Below are positions 8,723 to 18,103 of a DNA stretch of 64,000 nt, piece by piece; the first letter of the stretch is position 1, and every line of letters begins with the position of its first letter. The position numbers and the translations under genes are program-made. This DNA is from Pseudomonas anatoliensis (GTDB lineage: Bacteria; Pseudomonadota; Gammaproteobacteria; Pseudomonadales; Pseudomonadaceae). The notes under the pieces were generated by a model, which was not told the origin of the DNA, ran no database searches, and saw only the letters and a program-made list of their open reading frames with translations. The DNA lies in assembly GCF_017976235.1 (NCBI RefSeq), contig NZ_JACVHC010000005.1, positions 248,001 to 312,000 on the forward strand, read 5' to 3'.

Positions 8723-10183
8723 CTAGCGACCAATCACCACAACGGTCGCGCCTTTGCGATTGGCGAAATGCTCAAGGATGCGCAGCTTGTGTGCTGCCAG
8801 CCACTCGTTCAGCCATGGCTCGTCACCTTTCGCCTCGATCACGAAATAACGGTAGTCGCCAGCATGCGCTGGCGATATTGCCTCTTCCTGCGTCAGGACT
8901 GGCAACACGTAGCCGCGCCCCGCGTAATAGCTGATCCGCCCATCGGTGAAGTAAGTCGGCGCGTCCGATTCAACATGGGAGGACATCCAGCGGCCGGCCT
9001 CGACATAGTGGGTTTTTCCGGCCCCGGTGGAGATGACGTTCGATAGCATCACCAGCAGCGCCAGTACCACCAACCCCTTGCCCAATCGCGGAAATTGGCG
9101 AACAAACGCTGCCAGCCCCATCGCCAGCACAGGCACAAACATCAGGTTCAGAAAACTCATGTAGCGCGCATTCATGAACTGTTGCTTGATAAAAAACAGT
9201 ACCAGTACCACCAGGTAGAGCATCGCTACCCAGGCGAAGGGACGATAGTCGCGCCAGTAGATACCCAGCACGCCCCAGTTGCGCCGCAGAATGAACGGGA
9301 CGGCGAACGGCCCCATCAACTTGACGAAAGTAATCGTCATGGTCGCAAGGATGCCGAAGAAAATGATCCGACCCGCCTCATCCTGGGAATACTTGGTGAT
9401 GAGTGAATTAGCGAACTGATCGCAGAGCATCTGGAACGAGGCGAACACACTGCGAGGCTCAATCATGTCCAGATAAAGAACCACGCGCGCCGACAAGAGC
9501 ACGCCTGTCACCGAGACGACCAGCAACCCGATAACCGGCAACAATGAAAACTGAATGAACGACAGGCGTCGGCTCGACGACCACAGGTTGGGCAATTGCC
9601 ACAGCGCCAACGCCGGTATCAACAACAACGCCTCCAGCCGAAACAAGGCGGCCGCGACAATTGCCATATGAATAAATGCCGCACGCAACCAGCCTCCACG
9701 AGCCTGCCAGCGCAACGCGAGCCACAGCGCCAGCGTGCAAAAAAACCAGAAGCCGCACTCACGGATGATGTCATTTCGAAAGGCATTGACCGCAGGCATT
9801 GCCAGCATGACAAGACAGGCCCACCGGGTGATGTCGGGTGAACGCTGACGGACGCAGTCCACCATCAACGCGCTGATGCCAGCAAAGAAGAGGCCACACC
9901 AGAGGTAGGCGCTCAGCTCCAATGGCAACCGCAGGATGGAATGGGTAGCGGCAAGCAGAAGGGAAAACCACGGCCAGTCGAAAGTGGCCCAGGCGACATC
10001 GGGGCCCTGCTCGGTGACTTGTTGTGCGATATCGATGTAAAGCGCGGCATCACGCCCTACTGTCGCAGTACCCATGACCGCTATCAGCGACAACAGCAAA
10101 CTGCCAAAAAATGTCAGCCATACCGGGTATTCGTCGATGATCCTGGCGACCTGAGTACCCACTTTCCCGCTCCTGCCTTTCAC
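8723..10183 (-). CDS. Polytopic GT-C type glycosyltransferase (PMT/ArnT-like)
   Basis: A 486-residue integral membrane protein with about ten to twelve hydrophobic segments spread over its length and a soluble C-terminal tail (AKGDEPWLNEWLAAHKLRIL). After the first span comes TVGRDAALYIDIAQQ, an acidic first periplasmic loop like the catalytic loop of lipid-carrier-dependent GT-C enzymes (ArnT, PMT family). It probably transfers a sugar from a polyprenyl-phosphate donor to LPS core or another periplasmic acceptor. The exact acceptor cannot be inferred. It follows the GT2 gene by 53 bp on the same strand and ends 3 bp from the convergent kinase-like gene. Confidence 0.68.
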   Translation of the reverse strand: MKGRSGKVGTQVARIIDEYPVWLTFFGSLLLSLIAVMGTATVGRDAALYIDIAQQVTEQGPDVAWATFDWPWFSLLLAATHSILRLPLELSAYLWCGLFFAGISALMVDCVRQRSPDITRWACLVMLAMPAVNAFRNDIIRECGFWFFCTLALWLALRWQARGGWLRAAFIHMAIVAAALFRLEALLLIPALALWQLPNLWSSSRRLSFIQFSLLPVIGLLVVSVTGVLLSARVVLYLDMIEPRSVFASFQMLCDQFANSLITKYSQDEAGRIIFFGILATMTITFVKLMGPFAVPFILRRNWGVLGIYWRDYRPFAWVAMLYLVVLVLFFIKQQFMNARYMSFLNLMFVPVLAMGLAAFVRQFPRLGKGLVVLALLVMLSNVISTGAGKTHYVEAGRWMSSHVESDAPTYFTDGRISYYAGRGYVLPVLTQEEAISPAHAGDYRYFVIEAKGDEPWLNEWLAAHKLRILEHFANRKGATVVVIGR

Positions 10184-10236
10184 CCAGCCACCTCACCAAC
10201 ACTCATCACAAGGTACGCGCAGTCACGGCGGACCAT

Positions 10237-11145
10237 TTATCGAAACAGCAGACGCAAAGCCTTGCGAGTGTAGGACCAGCGCGAAAACGTGCGCCAGTCT
10301 GCACGCAGCGCCTGAAAATAGAAGCCCTTGGCCAGGCTGTACTCGCCATGTGAGTAACAATCGCGAAACAGCGACAAGCAGCGCTGTGCCAGAAAGGCCT
10401 GACGCAGGTCGTGCATCTCCTTTGGCATGCGTCGACTTGAAAATACCTCGCTGACGACTTGCTCCGTACCGGCAGCAAGACTTTGGCGCAAATCATGGCG
10501 CATGCTGTCGGCATGTTTGTAGATAAGTGCCAGGGGTTTGTCGAGGACGGTGCAAGGATAGCGCGCCAGCACTTGGGCAAACACTGGCAGATCCTCAACG
10601 TTGCGCAAATGTTCCGGGTAATTGCCCGGAACGAATACATCGCGATGCATTGCGCACGCGCCGTTGGATATCGATACGGTCTTGTCCAGCAGGTAACCCT
10701 GCAAACGCTGCCGCGGTGTCAACGGCAAGGGCTTGGCGGTCTGTAAGCTGCGCCTGCCGTCGGCAAATACCGACCAATGCGCGCCAATGACCATCCGGGT
10801 TTGCGGGTTGCTGGCAATATGTTGCGCAAGCGCAGCCAGTGCGCCGGGTGCCATTTCGTCGTCGGAATCGAGAAAAACCAGATACTTCCCGGTCGTTTCT
10901 TCAAGCCCCCGATTGCGCACCGTAGACAACCCGCCATTGCTTTTGCGCAGCGCGCGAAAACGCCCGCCATGCTTGAGCAATAGCGATTCCACTACCTCAG
11001 GCGTCTCGTCCGTCGACCCATCGTCGATGACCAGTAAATCCACCGTCGTTTCATCCAACTGCGCCAACACCGACTCCACTGCGCGGGGCAGGGTTCGCGC
11101 GTAGTTGTAAACGGGGATCACGACGCTGATCAGTGTTTCAGTCAA
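10237..11145 (-). CDS. Family 2 glycosyltransferase
   Basis: A 302-residue GT-A enzyme. The nucleotide-sugar site is visible as SVVIPVYNYARTLPRAVESV at the N-terminus, LLVIDDGSTDET near residue 40, and LVFLDSDDEM near residue 95, whose D-x-D binds the metal. The start is a TTG at 11145, inside the last codons of the carbamoyltransferase gene (overlap 8 bases), so it is translationally coupled to it. Pairing of a GT2 with a LPS carbamoyltransferase suggests outer-core assembly and decoration. In PAO1 the neighbouring slot (PA5004) holds WapH, a different GT family, so this is a lineage-specific replacement or a non-orthologous outer-core enzyme. Confidence 0.85.
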   Translation of the reverse strand: MTETLISVVIPVYNYARTLPRAVESVLAQLDETTVDLLVIDDGSTDETPEVVESLLLKHGGRFRALRKSNGGLSTVRNRGLEETTGKYLVFLDSDDEMAPGALAALAQHIASNPQTRMVIGAHWSVFADGRRSLQTAKPLPLTPRQRLQGYLLDKTVSISNGACAMHRDVFVPGNYPEHLRNVEDLPVFAQVLARYPCTVLDKPLALIYKHADSMRHDLRQSLAAGTEQVVSEVFSSRRMPKEMHDLRQAFLAQRCLSLFRDCYSHGEYSLAKGFYFQALRADWRTFSRWSYTRKALRLLFR

Positions 11146-12892
11146 TTGCGTATCCTTTTACACCCTCTTTGACGACCAGAATATCTTCCATGATCAGGTA
11201 CTCCAGATCGGAGCCGAAAAACATGTTCAGCGCATCAGTCGGCGAGCAGATCATCGGCTCGCCACGACGGTTGAGCGAAGTGTTCAGCGACACGCCGTTG
11301 CCAGTCAGGTTTTCCAGCGCTTTCATCATGTCATAGTAGCGCGGATTGTATTCGCGCTTGAGCACCTGGGCGCGAGACGTGCCATCTTCGTGGACAACTT
11401 CCGGCACACGGGTCTTCCACTCTTCAGACACTTCGAAGGTGAACGTCATGAACGGCGCCGGGTGATCGATCTTGATCATCTGTGGGGCGACGGTGTCGAG
11501 CATCGACGGGCAGAAAGGCCTCCAGCGCTCGCGGAACTTGATCTGGTGGTTGATCCGGTCGGCCACGCCGGCCACGCTTGGGCAGCCAATGATCGAACGA
11601 CCGCCCAGTGCGCGCGGACCGAACTCCATGCGCCCCTGGAACCAGGCCACCGGATTGCCCTCGACCATGATTTTGGCGATCTGCTCCGGCATGTTGTCGA
11701 GCTTGCGCCAGACAGGCTTGCTCTCATGCCGGGCACACGCGGCGATCACGTCTTCGTTGCTGTACGACGGGCCGAGGTAGACGTGCTCCATCTTCTCGAC
11801 CGGTACGCCACGGGCGTGGGACACATAGGCTGCTGCGCCAACCGCGGTGCCGGCATCGCCGGACGCCGGTTGCACGAACAGTTCCTTGATGTCATCGCGG
11901 GCGATGATTTTCTGGTTCAGCTTGACGTTCAACGCACAGCCGCCGGCGAAAGCCAGTTTGCCGGTTTCCTTGAGCACGTCGCCCAGGTAGTGGTCGATCA
12001 TCTGCAACGCCAGTTTTTCGAACAGCGCTTGCATGCTCGCGGCGTAGTGGATGTACGGTTCGTCAGCGATGTCGCCTTCGCGTTTCGGGCCCAGCCACTC
12101 GATCAGCTTCGGCGAGAAGTAGAAGCCCTTGCCCTTCTCTTTGTAGCGACGCAGGCCGATGACGTTGGCGTAGTCGGTGTTGATCACCAACTCGCCATTT
12201 TCGAACGAGGCCAGACGCGAGAAATCGTATTTGCTGGCGTCACCATAGGGCGCCATCCCCATGACCTTGAACTCACCGTCGAGCATCTCGAAACCGAGGA
12301 ACTCGGTGATTGCGCCGTACAGGCCGCCGAGGGAGTCCGGGTCAAAGAATTCCTTGATCTTGTGGATCTTGCCGTTTTCGCCGTAACCGAAGAAGGTCGT
12401 CGCGTATTCACCCTTGCCGTCGATACCGAGGATCGCGGTTTTCTCTTTGAAACCGGAGCAGTGGTAAGCGCTGGAGGCGTGGGCCAAATGGTGCTCGACC
12501 GGTTCGATCTTGATCTTTTTCGGATCAAAACCGAGCTGCTCAAGGCACCAGACGATCTTGTTGCGATAGCGCTTGTAGCGACGGTTACCCATCAGGATCG
12601 CATCAAGCGCGCGGTCCGGGGCGTACCAGTAGCGCTTGGCATAGTGCCAGCGGGCCTTGCCGAACAGGCTGATCGGTGCGAAAGGGATTGCGACTACGTC
12701 GACGTCGGACGGCTTGATGCCGGCCTGTTCAAGACAGAACTTCGCCGACTCGTAGGGCATGCGGTTCTTTGCATGCTTATCGCGTACGAAGCGCTCTTCT
12801 TCAGCCGCCGCCACCAGCTTGCCGTCGATGTACAAGGCTGCTGAAGGATCGTGGCTAAGGGCGCCGGACAGGCCAAGAATCGTCAATGCCAC
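11138..12892 (-). CDS. wapO: LPS-core carbamoyltransferase (NodU/CmcH family, WapO-like)
   Basis: A 584-residue carbamoyltransferase expected to transfer carbamoyl from carbamoyl-phosphate to a core heptose hydroxyl. The N-terminal Kae1-like domain begins LGLSGALSHDPSAAL and contains GGCALNVKLN. The C-terminal carbamoyl-binding part has QGRMEFGPRALGGRSIIG near residue 425. Translation starts at a GTG at 12892 preceded by GAGG. PA5005 of PAO1 occupies the same place upstream of the kinase genes and is responsible for carbamoylation of core HepII. The gene heads a coupled pair with the GT2 gene and is separated from the kinase operon by about 350 bp, so it probably has its own promoter. Confidence 0.88.
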   Translation of the reverse strand: MALTILGLSGALSHDPSAALYIDGKLVAAAEEERFVRDKHAKNRMPYESAKFCLEQAGIKPSDVDVVAIPFAPISLFGKARWHYAKRYWYAPDRALDAILMGNRRYKRYRNKIVWCLEQLGFDPKKIKIEPVEHHLAHASSAYHCSGFKEKTAILGIDGKGEYATTFFGYGENGKIHKIKEFFDPDSLGGLYGAITEFLGFEMLDGEFKVMGMAPYGDASKYDFSRLASFENGELVINTDYANVIGLRRYKEKGKGFYFSPKLIEWLGPKREGDIADEPYIHYAASMQALFEKLALQMIDHYLGDVLKETGKLAFAGGCALNVKLNQKIIARDDIKELFVQPASGDAGTAVGAAAYVSHARGVPVEKMEHVYLGPSYSNEDVIAACARHESKPVWRKLDNMPEQIAKIMVEGNPVAWFQGRMEFGPRALGGRSIIGCPSVAGVADRINHQIKFRERWRPFCPSMLDTVAPQMIKIDHPAPFMTFTFEVSEEWKTRVPEVVHEDGTSRAQVLKREYNPRYYDMMKALENLTGNGVSLNTSLNRRGEPMICSPTDALNMFFGSDLEYLIMEDILVVKEGVKGYAID

Positions 12893-13240
12893 AGGGGTCT
12901 AGCCTCTTTAGTCTGCGTGCAGGCGCGATGCGCCTTGAAAATTGATGCGCCCTCGCAAATGGCGAGTGGCAGCTAAAGGGCGGGATTATAGCGTAAACGT
13001 GACGGGAATTACCCTGTGCGAATTGCCCCGGGGTGAATGGTTTGCATATTCCTTGTCCGCTGACTCAATAACCGCCCATGCGTCGAAATATCCGACGCGG
13101 TCGTGCTGCGTTGTACGATTTTTCGTCCCGGGCTACCGACGGCAACCTCTGAAATTAGCACCGAGGCCGTTGCGGGCACAGTTCATGGTTTCTGAAGAAA
13201 CTGTAAGACATTTCAGAAGCCCCTGTCGCTCTTGCCCGAC
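12893..13240. other. Intergenic gap between kinase operon and wapO
   Basis: This 348 bp stretch holds no convincing gene. The one open plus-strand frame (12942-13277) has no Shine-Dalgarno sequence and no family look. It must contain the promoter of the wapO-GT2 unit. A short imperfect inverted repeat (GTTTC-TGAA-GAAAC, about 13193-13206) lies close to the end of the two-kinase gene and may help termination, but it lacks a T-tract. Confidence 0.5.
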
Positions 13241-14692
13241 TCAGACAACACTCGAGATATCTTTAGGCAAACGCTGATCGATTATCTGATACAGCGCGCT
13301 GCTCTCGGGCCAGTTACGCATGAATCGCGCCCGGTCCCGCGCATAGGCCGGGGCAAAACTTCCCGGCGAGCCGTGCTGACACATCGAGTCAAGATCGATC
13401 AGCGCCCAGCGGTCGTTGTGCCAGAACAGGTTGTGACCCTTGAAATCGCCATGACTGATGCGCTCGGCAATCAATCGAGCGAATAACCGATCCAGTGCCT
13501 GCAACTCCGACTCCGGTGCTTCGCCACTTTCAACGTATGGCGCAAAGCGCTCGATGATGTCCGGTCCCGGCAGGAACTCGGTCACCAGATAGGCGCGGCT
13601 GCGCAACCACAGGAAGCGCTTTTCCAGCACCGCCAGCGGCTTGGGCGTGGCAATCCCGAGAAACATCAGGCGATTGCCTTCACGCCACGAGTGCCAGGCA
13701 CGACTCGGACGCCAGAACCGCTTGAGCCAATGCGCGAAGCCCTTGATGTTGTAGCGCTTGATCACCAATTGGCGCGCCCCCACTTCGACCTTGCCGACGC
13801 TTGCCGCGCCGCCGGTCTTGTAGAGATGGCCGCGATCAAGCAGGGCATCCGCCTGCTCAAGCACCGGAACCATGGCCGCTTCTTCCTCGCGCCGGATCGC
13901 TTGCAGACCAAACGCCCCACGGCGGACGCTGAACAGCGTGCATTCGCGCCCGACCTTGATCAGGTAATCCTTCAGGCGCCAGCGGCGCACCTTGTCGATC
14001 TGCTTCTGTAACGCTTCCAGCGGCAAAGCGTGCTCGCTGTTGCTCAACAGGTAATACACCAGCAGCTCTTCGGTGAACGGCTCCAACGCCTTGGGCAACT
14101 GGGCGAAAAACACGCCGAGATTTTCCAGGACTTTTTGCCGCGACAACGGCTGACCCGCGGTTTCCACGCAAATGCCGGCACCGTCGATCAGGTACAACTT
14201 ACCGCCGTGACGCAGCAGATTGTCCAGGTGCAGGTCTTCCTGCCACAGCCCTTTGCCGTGCAACTGGCCAATGGCGGCAAGCGCCTCGGCCAGCACCGCG
14301 GTTTGTTCCTCCGCCAGCGGCGGCAGCGCCTCGACTTGCGCCCAGGCATCGCCAAGGCTTTGCGCGCCTTCGAGGAAGTCGAACAGCAGCCAGCCACCCT
14401 CACCGTTTTTCAGGCCGTCGGCCAGCAGCAGCGGGGTCGTCAGGCCTTGTGCAGCCAGCAAGCGCACGCCTTCCAGCTCACGCTGAAAATGTCGAGCAGC
14501 CTTGCTGCCGACCAGCAATTTGGCCAATACCGGACGACCACGCCAAACGCCGGCACCGACGTAACGCTGCCCCGGCAACACGCGCAGCAGGCTCAGCAAC
14601 TGCAAATCCGCGGCACCGGCCGCATCGGCCAGTGTGACGGTCAGCGGCAGTTGCGGGGTACGCCCGACAGCGGCCAGCTCAGACAACTGCAT
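13241..14692 (-). CDS. Tandem two-domain LPS kinase-like protein (PA5006 type)
   Basis: A 483-residue protein with two successive kinase-fold domains. Domain 1 (about 1-240) shows GQRYVGAGVWRGRPVLAKLL as nucleotide-binding strands, EDLHLDN near residue 151 as the catalytic loop and LYLIDGAG as the metal loop. Domain 2 (about 250-483) repeats the pattern with QLVIKRYN, HGDFKGHN near 414 and ALIDLDSM. Both domains keep the catalytic Asp and Asn, so both could be active. It overlaps the wapQ stop by one base and closes the waaF-to-kinase operon. The homologue in PAO1, PA5006, sits in the same place. Its exact phosphorylation site on LPS is not known to me. Confidence 0.82.
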   Translation of the reverse strand: MQLSELAAVGRTPQLPLTVTLADAAGAADLQLLSLLRVLPGQRYVGAGVWRGRPVLAKLLVGSKAARHFQRELEGVRLLAAQGLTTPLLLADGLKNGEGGWLLFDFLEGAQSLGDAWAQVEALPPLAEEQTAVLAEALAAIGQLHGKGLWQEDLHLDNLLRHGGKLYLIDGAGICVETAGQPLSRQKVLENLGVFFAQLPKALEPFTEELLVYYLLSNSEHALPLEALQKQIDKVRRWRLKDYLIKVGRECTLFSVRRGAFGLQAIRREEEAAMVPVLEQADALLDRGHLYKTGGAASVGKVEVGARQLVIKRYNIKGFAHWLKRFWRPSRAWHSWREGNRLMFLGIATPKPLAVLEKRFLWLRSRAYLVTEFLPGPDIIERFAPYVESGEAPESELQALDRLFARLIAERISHGDFKGHNLFWHNDRWALIDLDSMCQHGSPGSFAPAYARDRARFMRNWPESSALYQIIDQRLPKDISSVV

Positions 14693-15444
14693 CAGCGAGT
14701 CTCCTTGTGACTACGGCGCGCGGTCAGCCGGGCGAGCCAGCTGTCGAGCAGCGAACTGTCGATCGGCTGATCGAGATAAGCCGCCAGCAACTCGCGCAGT
14801 TGCGCCTCGCTCCACTGTGGTGCGCGGCGCTGCAGCGGCTCCAGATCCTTGATTCGGTCACGCATGCCGAACAACAGCGGCCGGGTTTTCTCCAGATCGA
14901 TCAATTGCGCCTGATACCCGTCGCCGCTGGCCTGAAGAAAAATATGTTTGGGGTAGAAACAGCCATGCACCTGACGCACCCCGTGCAGCTGCCGCGCCAG
15001 CAACCCGCAGGCCTTGAGGATGGCCGACTGTTGCGCGGTGCTGAGCTGCGACCAGCGCGCAAGCAGCGAATCCAGGTCGCTCCAGCCATCCAGCGCTCGC
15101 GTCAACAGAATCGCGCGGACTTCGCCAGCGACCTTGCGCTCACCGAAAAATGCCGCTTGCAGCGCCGGAATACCGAGCTTGCGGTAGCGGCTGATATTAC
15201 GAAATTCGCGAGCAAAGCTTGGCTCACCGAACGGCGCATGCAAGGTGCGGGTCAGGTAGTTGCTCTGGCGCTTGAGGTAGAAACCCTGACCTTCGAGATC
15301 CAGACGGAACACGCTGCTCCAGCCGCCACGCGCGGTATTGGGCTCGTCCACCGCTTCAAGTTGTTTGGCCCACAGGGCGTCAAATGTGCCCAGGCCGTGG
15401 CGTTCAAGCAAAGCACGGTCTTCATCGGCGAGAAAATCAGTCAT
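14692..15444 (-). CDS. wapQ: LPS kinase-like protein WapQ (InaA family)
   Basis: A 250-residue member of the WaaP/Kdo-kinase-like family. Nucleotide-lobe features include GWSSVFRLDLEGQGFYLKRQ near residue 42. The catalytic-loop region reads HGCFYPKH near 160, where WaaP-type kinases have H-R-D, so the general-base Asp is Cys here. The metal loop QLIDLEKTR is intact. By position it equals PA5007 (WapQ), proposed to phosphorylate core heptose. The gene overlaps wapP upstream by 4 bases and the two-kinase gene downstream by one, so the whole set is tightly coupled. Whether it transfers phosphate or serves as an accessory subunit is open. Confidence 0.85.
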   Translation of the reverse strand: MTDFLADEDRALLERHGLGTFDALWAKQLEAVDEPNTARGGWSSVFRLDLEGQGFYLKRQSNYLTRTLHAPFGEPSFAREFRNISRYRKLGIPALQAAFFGERKVAGEVRAILLTRALDGWSDLDSLLARWSQLSTAQQSAILKACGLLARQLHGVRQVHGCFYPKHIFLQASGDGYQAQLIDLEKTRPLLFGMRDRIKDLEPLQRRAPQWSEAQLRELLAAYLDQPIDSSLLDSWLARLTARRSHKETR

Positions 15445-16175
15445 TCACGTCCCTCGAAAAATCTCACCACGTGCCGAATCCGTTTCTTGTCGGCAGCGTT
15501 CAGCCGATCGCACTGGCGGTATTGCATATAAAAGCGCAGGCGTTGGGTATTGGACAGGTGATATTTGGCGAGCTTGTCGAGACAGGCCAGATCTTTGGTG
15601 ATCCGATACTTGAGCCAGAAGCCGCGCCAGAACTCGCCATTGGGGCAATCAATAAGAAATATGCGCGACTGGTCGTCGATCAACAGATTGCGCCATTTCA
15701 AATCGTTATGGGTAAAACGGTGATCATGCATCGTGCGCGTATAACCGGCCAACTGTTGGCTGACGGCGTCGACCCAGGCGCGATCCTTGAGCTTGGGATC
15801 CTTGCGCTCGGCGAGTGCGGCGAGGTCTTCGGTATTGGGCAGCTCGCGGGTGATCATCGCGCCACGGTCGTAAGCCGCGCCGCGTCGCTCCAGCCCCCAC
15901 GCCACCACTTCAGCGGTGGGAATACCCCACTTGGCAAACCGCTTGAGGTTCTGCCACTCCATCTTGACGCGCGGTTTGCCGAGGTAACGGCGCAGGCCTT
16001 TGCCCGCGCCGACGTAGCGCTTGACGTAATAGTTGATGCCGTTGCGCTGCACGCGAACCACTTCGGACAGCGGATCGCGCGTCAGCCGCTCGCCTTGCAG
16101 GGCAAACACGGCTTCCAGACTGCCGAAATCTTCGGCCAGATCGCTGTACGGCGGTTCAAGAGTCCAACCCGCCAT
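15441..16175 (-). CDS. wapP: LPS core heptose kinase WapP
   Basis: A 244-residue cytoplasmic kinase-fold protein. The N-lobe lysine strand is INYYVKRYVG near residue 48. The catalytic loop HNDLKWRN near 153 has the canonical Asp and Asn, and the metal loop is FLIDCPNG. It overlaps waaP by one base and wapQ by four, typical of the waaP-wapP-wapQ series of Pseudomonas (PA5008). The product is expected to phosphorylate inner-core heptose. Pseudomonas cores are unusually phosphate-rich, and this series explains that. All key residues are present, so an active enzyme is likely. Confidence 0.88.
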   Translation of the reverse strand: MAGWTLEPPYSDLAEDFGSLEAVFALQGERLTRDPLSEVVRVQRNGINYYVKRYVGAGKGLRRYLGKPRVKMEWQNLKRFAKWGIPTAEVVAWGLERRGAAYDRGAMITRELPNTEDLAALAERKDPKLKDRAWVDAVSQQLAGYTRTMHDHRFTHNDLKWRNLLIDDQSRIFLIDCPNGEFWRGFWLKYRITKDLACLDKLAKYHLSNTQRLRFYMQYRQCDRLNAADKKRIRHVVRFFEGRE

Positions 16176-16981
16176 CAGAGCGCATCCCCGTAACGCTGTT
16201 TACGCGCGTAGAGCTTGTTGGCTTTGCCTTCCAGCCAGTTCAGCAGCGGCGCTTCTTCAACCAGAATCTGCCGCAGCGGCTGCTGGAAATAGCCCTTGAG
16301 GAATCGCAACTTGTCGCGACGGGTCAGGCCAATATCCAGCGCGGAAAAGTACAGCGCCGCCAGATCCTTGTTGCGCCAGCGTTGCGTGATTCTCGGGCGG
16401 GTCTGGGCGCGGTGCAGGTCGATCACCGACAGCTTGAAATCATCCGCCGTCACCGGTTTGTCGGTGTGCAGCAGGAAGTGGCAGATGTAGCAGTCGCGGT
16501 GATTGACGCCCGCGCGGTGCATCATGCCAGTCATGCGCGCCACTTCGGCGATCAGCGCGCGTTTGAGCTTTGGCTGCGGCGGCTGCTTGACCCAGTCGAT
16601 GCTGAAGTCTTCGAGGCTGATGGTCGGCGCCAGTTCTTCGGTAACGATGAACGAATGCTGGTCGGCCGGGTTGCTGCCCTTTTCGCCATACGCCACGGCA
16701 GTCATGGTCGGCACGCCGACTTCCTGCAAGCGCTGGATGGCTTTCCATTCCTGACCCGCGCCGAGTACCGGCAGCTTGGCGGTCAGCAGGTTCTTGAAGA
16801 TCTCACCCCAGCCGATGCCGCGATGGATCTTCACAAAAAATCCATGGCCGTCGACTTCGGTACGCAGCGTCCGGCGCGCTTCGAGCTCGCGATACACCTC
16901 GCCCTGCAAGCCCTCGACTTCGGCGAACGGATCGCGTCCAGCCCAGAGGCTTTTGAACGGTTCAGCCAGCATCAACTTCAT
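16175..16981 (-). CDS. waaP: LPS core heptose(I) kinase WaaP
   Basis: A 268-residue soluble kinase that phosphorylates O4 of heptose I in the inner core. WaaP is essential in P. aeruginosa and needed for LPS export. The N-terminus MKLMLAEPFKSLWAGRDPFA matches the family. HRDCYICHF near residue 162 is the catalytic loop and SVIDLHRAQ near 184 the metal loop. The ATG at 16981 directly abuts the waaG stop (16982), and the 3' end overlaps wapP by one base. Length and motif order are those of PA5009. Confidence 0.95.
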   Translation of the reverse strand: MKLMLAEPFKSLWAGRDPFAEVEGLQGEVYRELEARRTLRTEVDGHGFFVKIHRGIGWGEIFKNLLTAKLPVLGAGQEWKAIQRLQEVGVPTMTAVAYGEKGSNPADQHSFIVTEELAPTISLEDFSIDWVKQPPQPKLKRALIAEVARMTGMMHRAGVNHRDCYICHFLLHTDKPVTADDFKLSVIDLHRAQTRPRITQRWRNKDLAALYFSALDIGLTRRDKLRFLKGYFQQPLRQILVEEAPLLNWLEGKANKLYARKQRYGDAL

Positions 16982-18103
16982 TTAAGCGTGCTCCGCCAGA
17001 ATCACATCCGCCGCGTGTTGCGGCATGCTGTAAAGGTCGGCCGTTTCGGCGAACGCCAGACCATTGCGGCTCCAGGCCGCGCGTGCAGCGTCGTCGTTCA
17101 ACATATCGGTCAGGTATCGCGTCAGTTGCGCCTGATCGAACGGTTCGTCCAGCACTCGCCCGGCATCCGCCTCGGCAATGTAGTGGGCATAACCGCACAC
17201 CGCGCTGACCAGCACAGGCAGACCTGCGACCAGCGCTTCGAGCAGCACTGTACCGGTATTTTCGTTGTACGCCGGGTGGATCAACAGATCGGCGCCGAGC
17301 AGGAACCGCGGGATATCGCTGCGGCCCTTGAGGAACGTCACGTTGTCGCCCAGGCCCAAAGTGGCGCTCTGCATCTGGAACAATTTGGGGTCATCCTGGC
17401 CAATTACAAACAGCCGGGTGCGTTTCTTCAGTTCCGCGGGCAATGCGGCCAGGGCTTTGAGGCTGCGATCGACGCCTTTGGTCTTGAACCCGGAGCCGAT
17501 TTGCACCAGTAGCAGGTCGTCGTCCTTGAGCTTGAATTCGGCACGGAAACCGGCGCGAATCGCATCGGCATCCGCGGGACGGCGACGATCCTGGGCAATG
17601 CCCGGCGGCAGCAAATGGAAGCGCTCGAGTGGCGTGTCGTAGTGTTTGATGAACAGCGGCTGCTGCACTTCGGAAATCATCAGCACTTCAGTTTTCGCCT
17701 CTTTGGCAAACACCGCGCGCTCGTACTCGGCGAAGTGGCGATAGCGGCCCCAGCGACGGTACAGCGAATTGCGCAGGTTCTGCGCCTTGTCTTCGAAGCA
17801 ACCGTCGGCGGCGTAATACACGTCCAGGCCTGGCATTTTGTTGAAGCCGATCAGGCGATCCACCGGGCGCTTGGCCAAGTCCGCTTCCATCCATGCCGTG
17901 AGTTTTTCGTTGCGACGGTGATTGAAAAACGCCTTGACCGGCGCCACCAGCACTTCGAAACCGGGCGGCACGTCGCCCTCCCAGATCAGCGTGTAGACGC
18001 GGATCTGGTGGCCGCGTTTCTGGCATTCGAGGGCGATGCGCATGAAATCGCGCTGCAAGCCACCGAACGGGAAATATTTGTACAGGACGAATGCCAATTG
18101 CAT
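16982..18103 (-). CDS. waaG: LPS core UDP-sugar glycosyltransferase WaaG
   Basis: A 373-residue GT4 enzyme of GT-B fold that adds the first outer-core hexose (or hexosamine in Pseudomonas) to heptose II. The N-terminal domain starts MQLAFVLYKYFPFGGLQRDF, the acceptor-side glycine-rich loop of WaaG. LLVQIGSGFKTKGVDRSL marks the start of the nucleotide domain, and HPAYNENTGTVLLEALVAG holds the E-x7-E motif. The gene lies between waaC (shared base at 18103) and waaP (no gap), as in PA5010. The length is that of the family. Confidence 0.95.
   Translation of the reverse strand: MQLAFVLYKYFPFGGLQRDFMRIALECQKRGHQIRVYTLIWEGDVPPGFEVLVAPVKAFFNHRRNEKLTAWMEADLAKRPVDRLIGFNKMPGLDVYYAADGCFEDKAQNLRNSLYRRWGRYRHFAEYERAVFAKEAKTEVLMISEVQQPLFIKHYDTPLERFHLLPPGIAQDRRRPADADAIRAGFRAEFKLKDDDLLLVQIGSGFKTKGVDRSLKALAALPAELKKRTRLFVIGQDDPKLFQMQSATLGLGDNVTFLKGRSDIPRFLLGADLLIHPAYNENTGTVLLEALVAGLPVLVSAVCGYAHYIAEADAGRVLDEPFDQAQLTRYLTDMLNDDAARAAWSRNGLAFAETADLYSMPQHAADVILAEHA

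Noticed and set aside
12942..13277. 111-codon plus-strand frame between wapO and the two-kinase gene
   Set aside because: It overlaps the two-kinase gene's end, has no ribosome site and contains a random-looking product.
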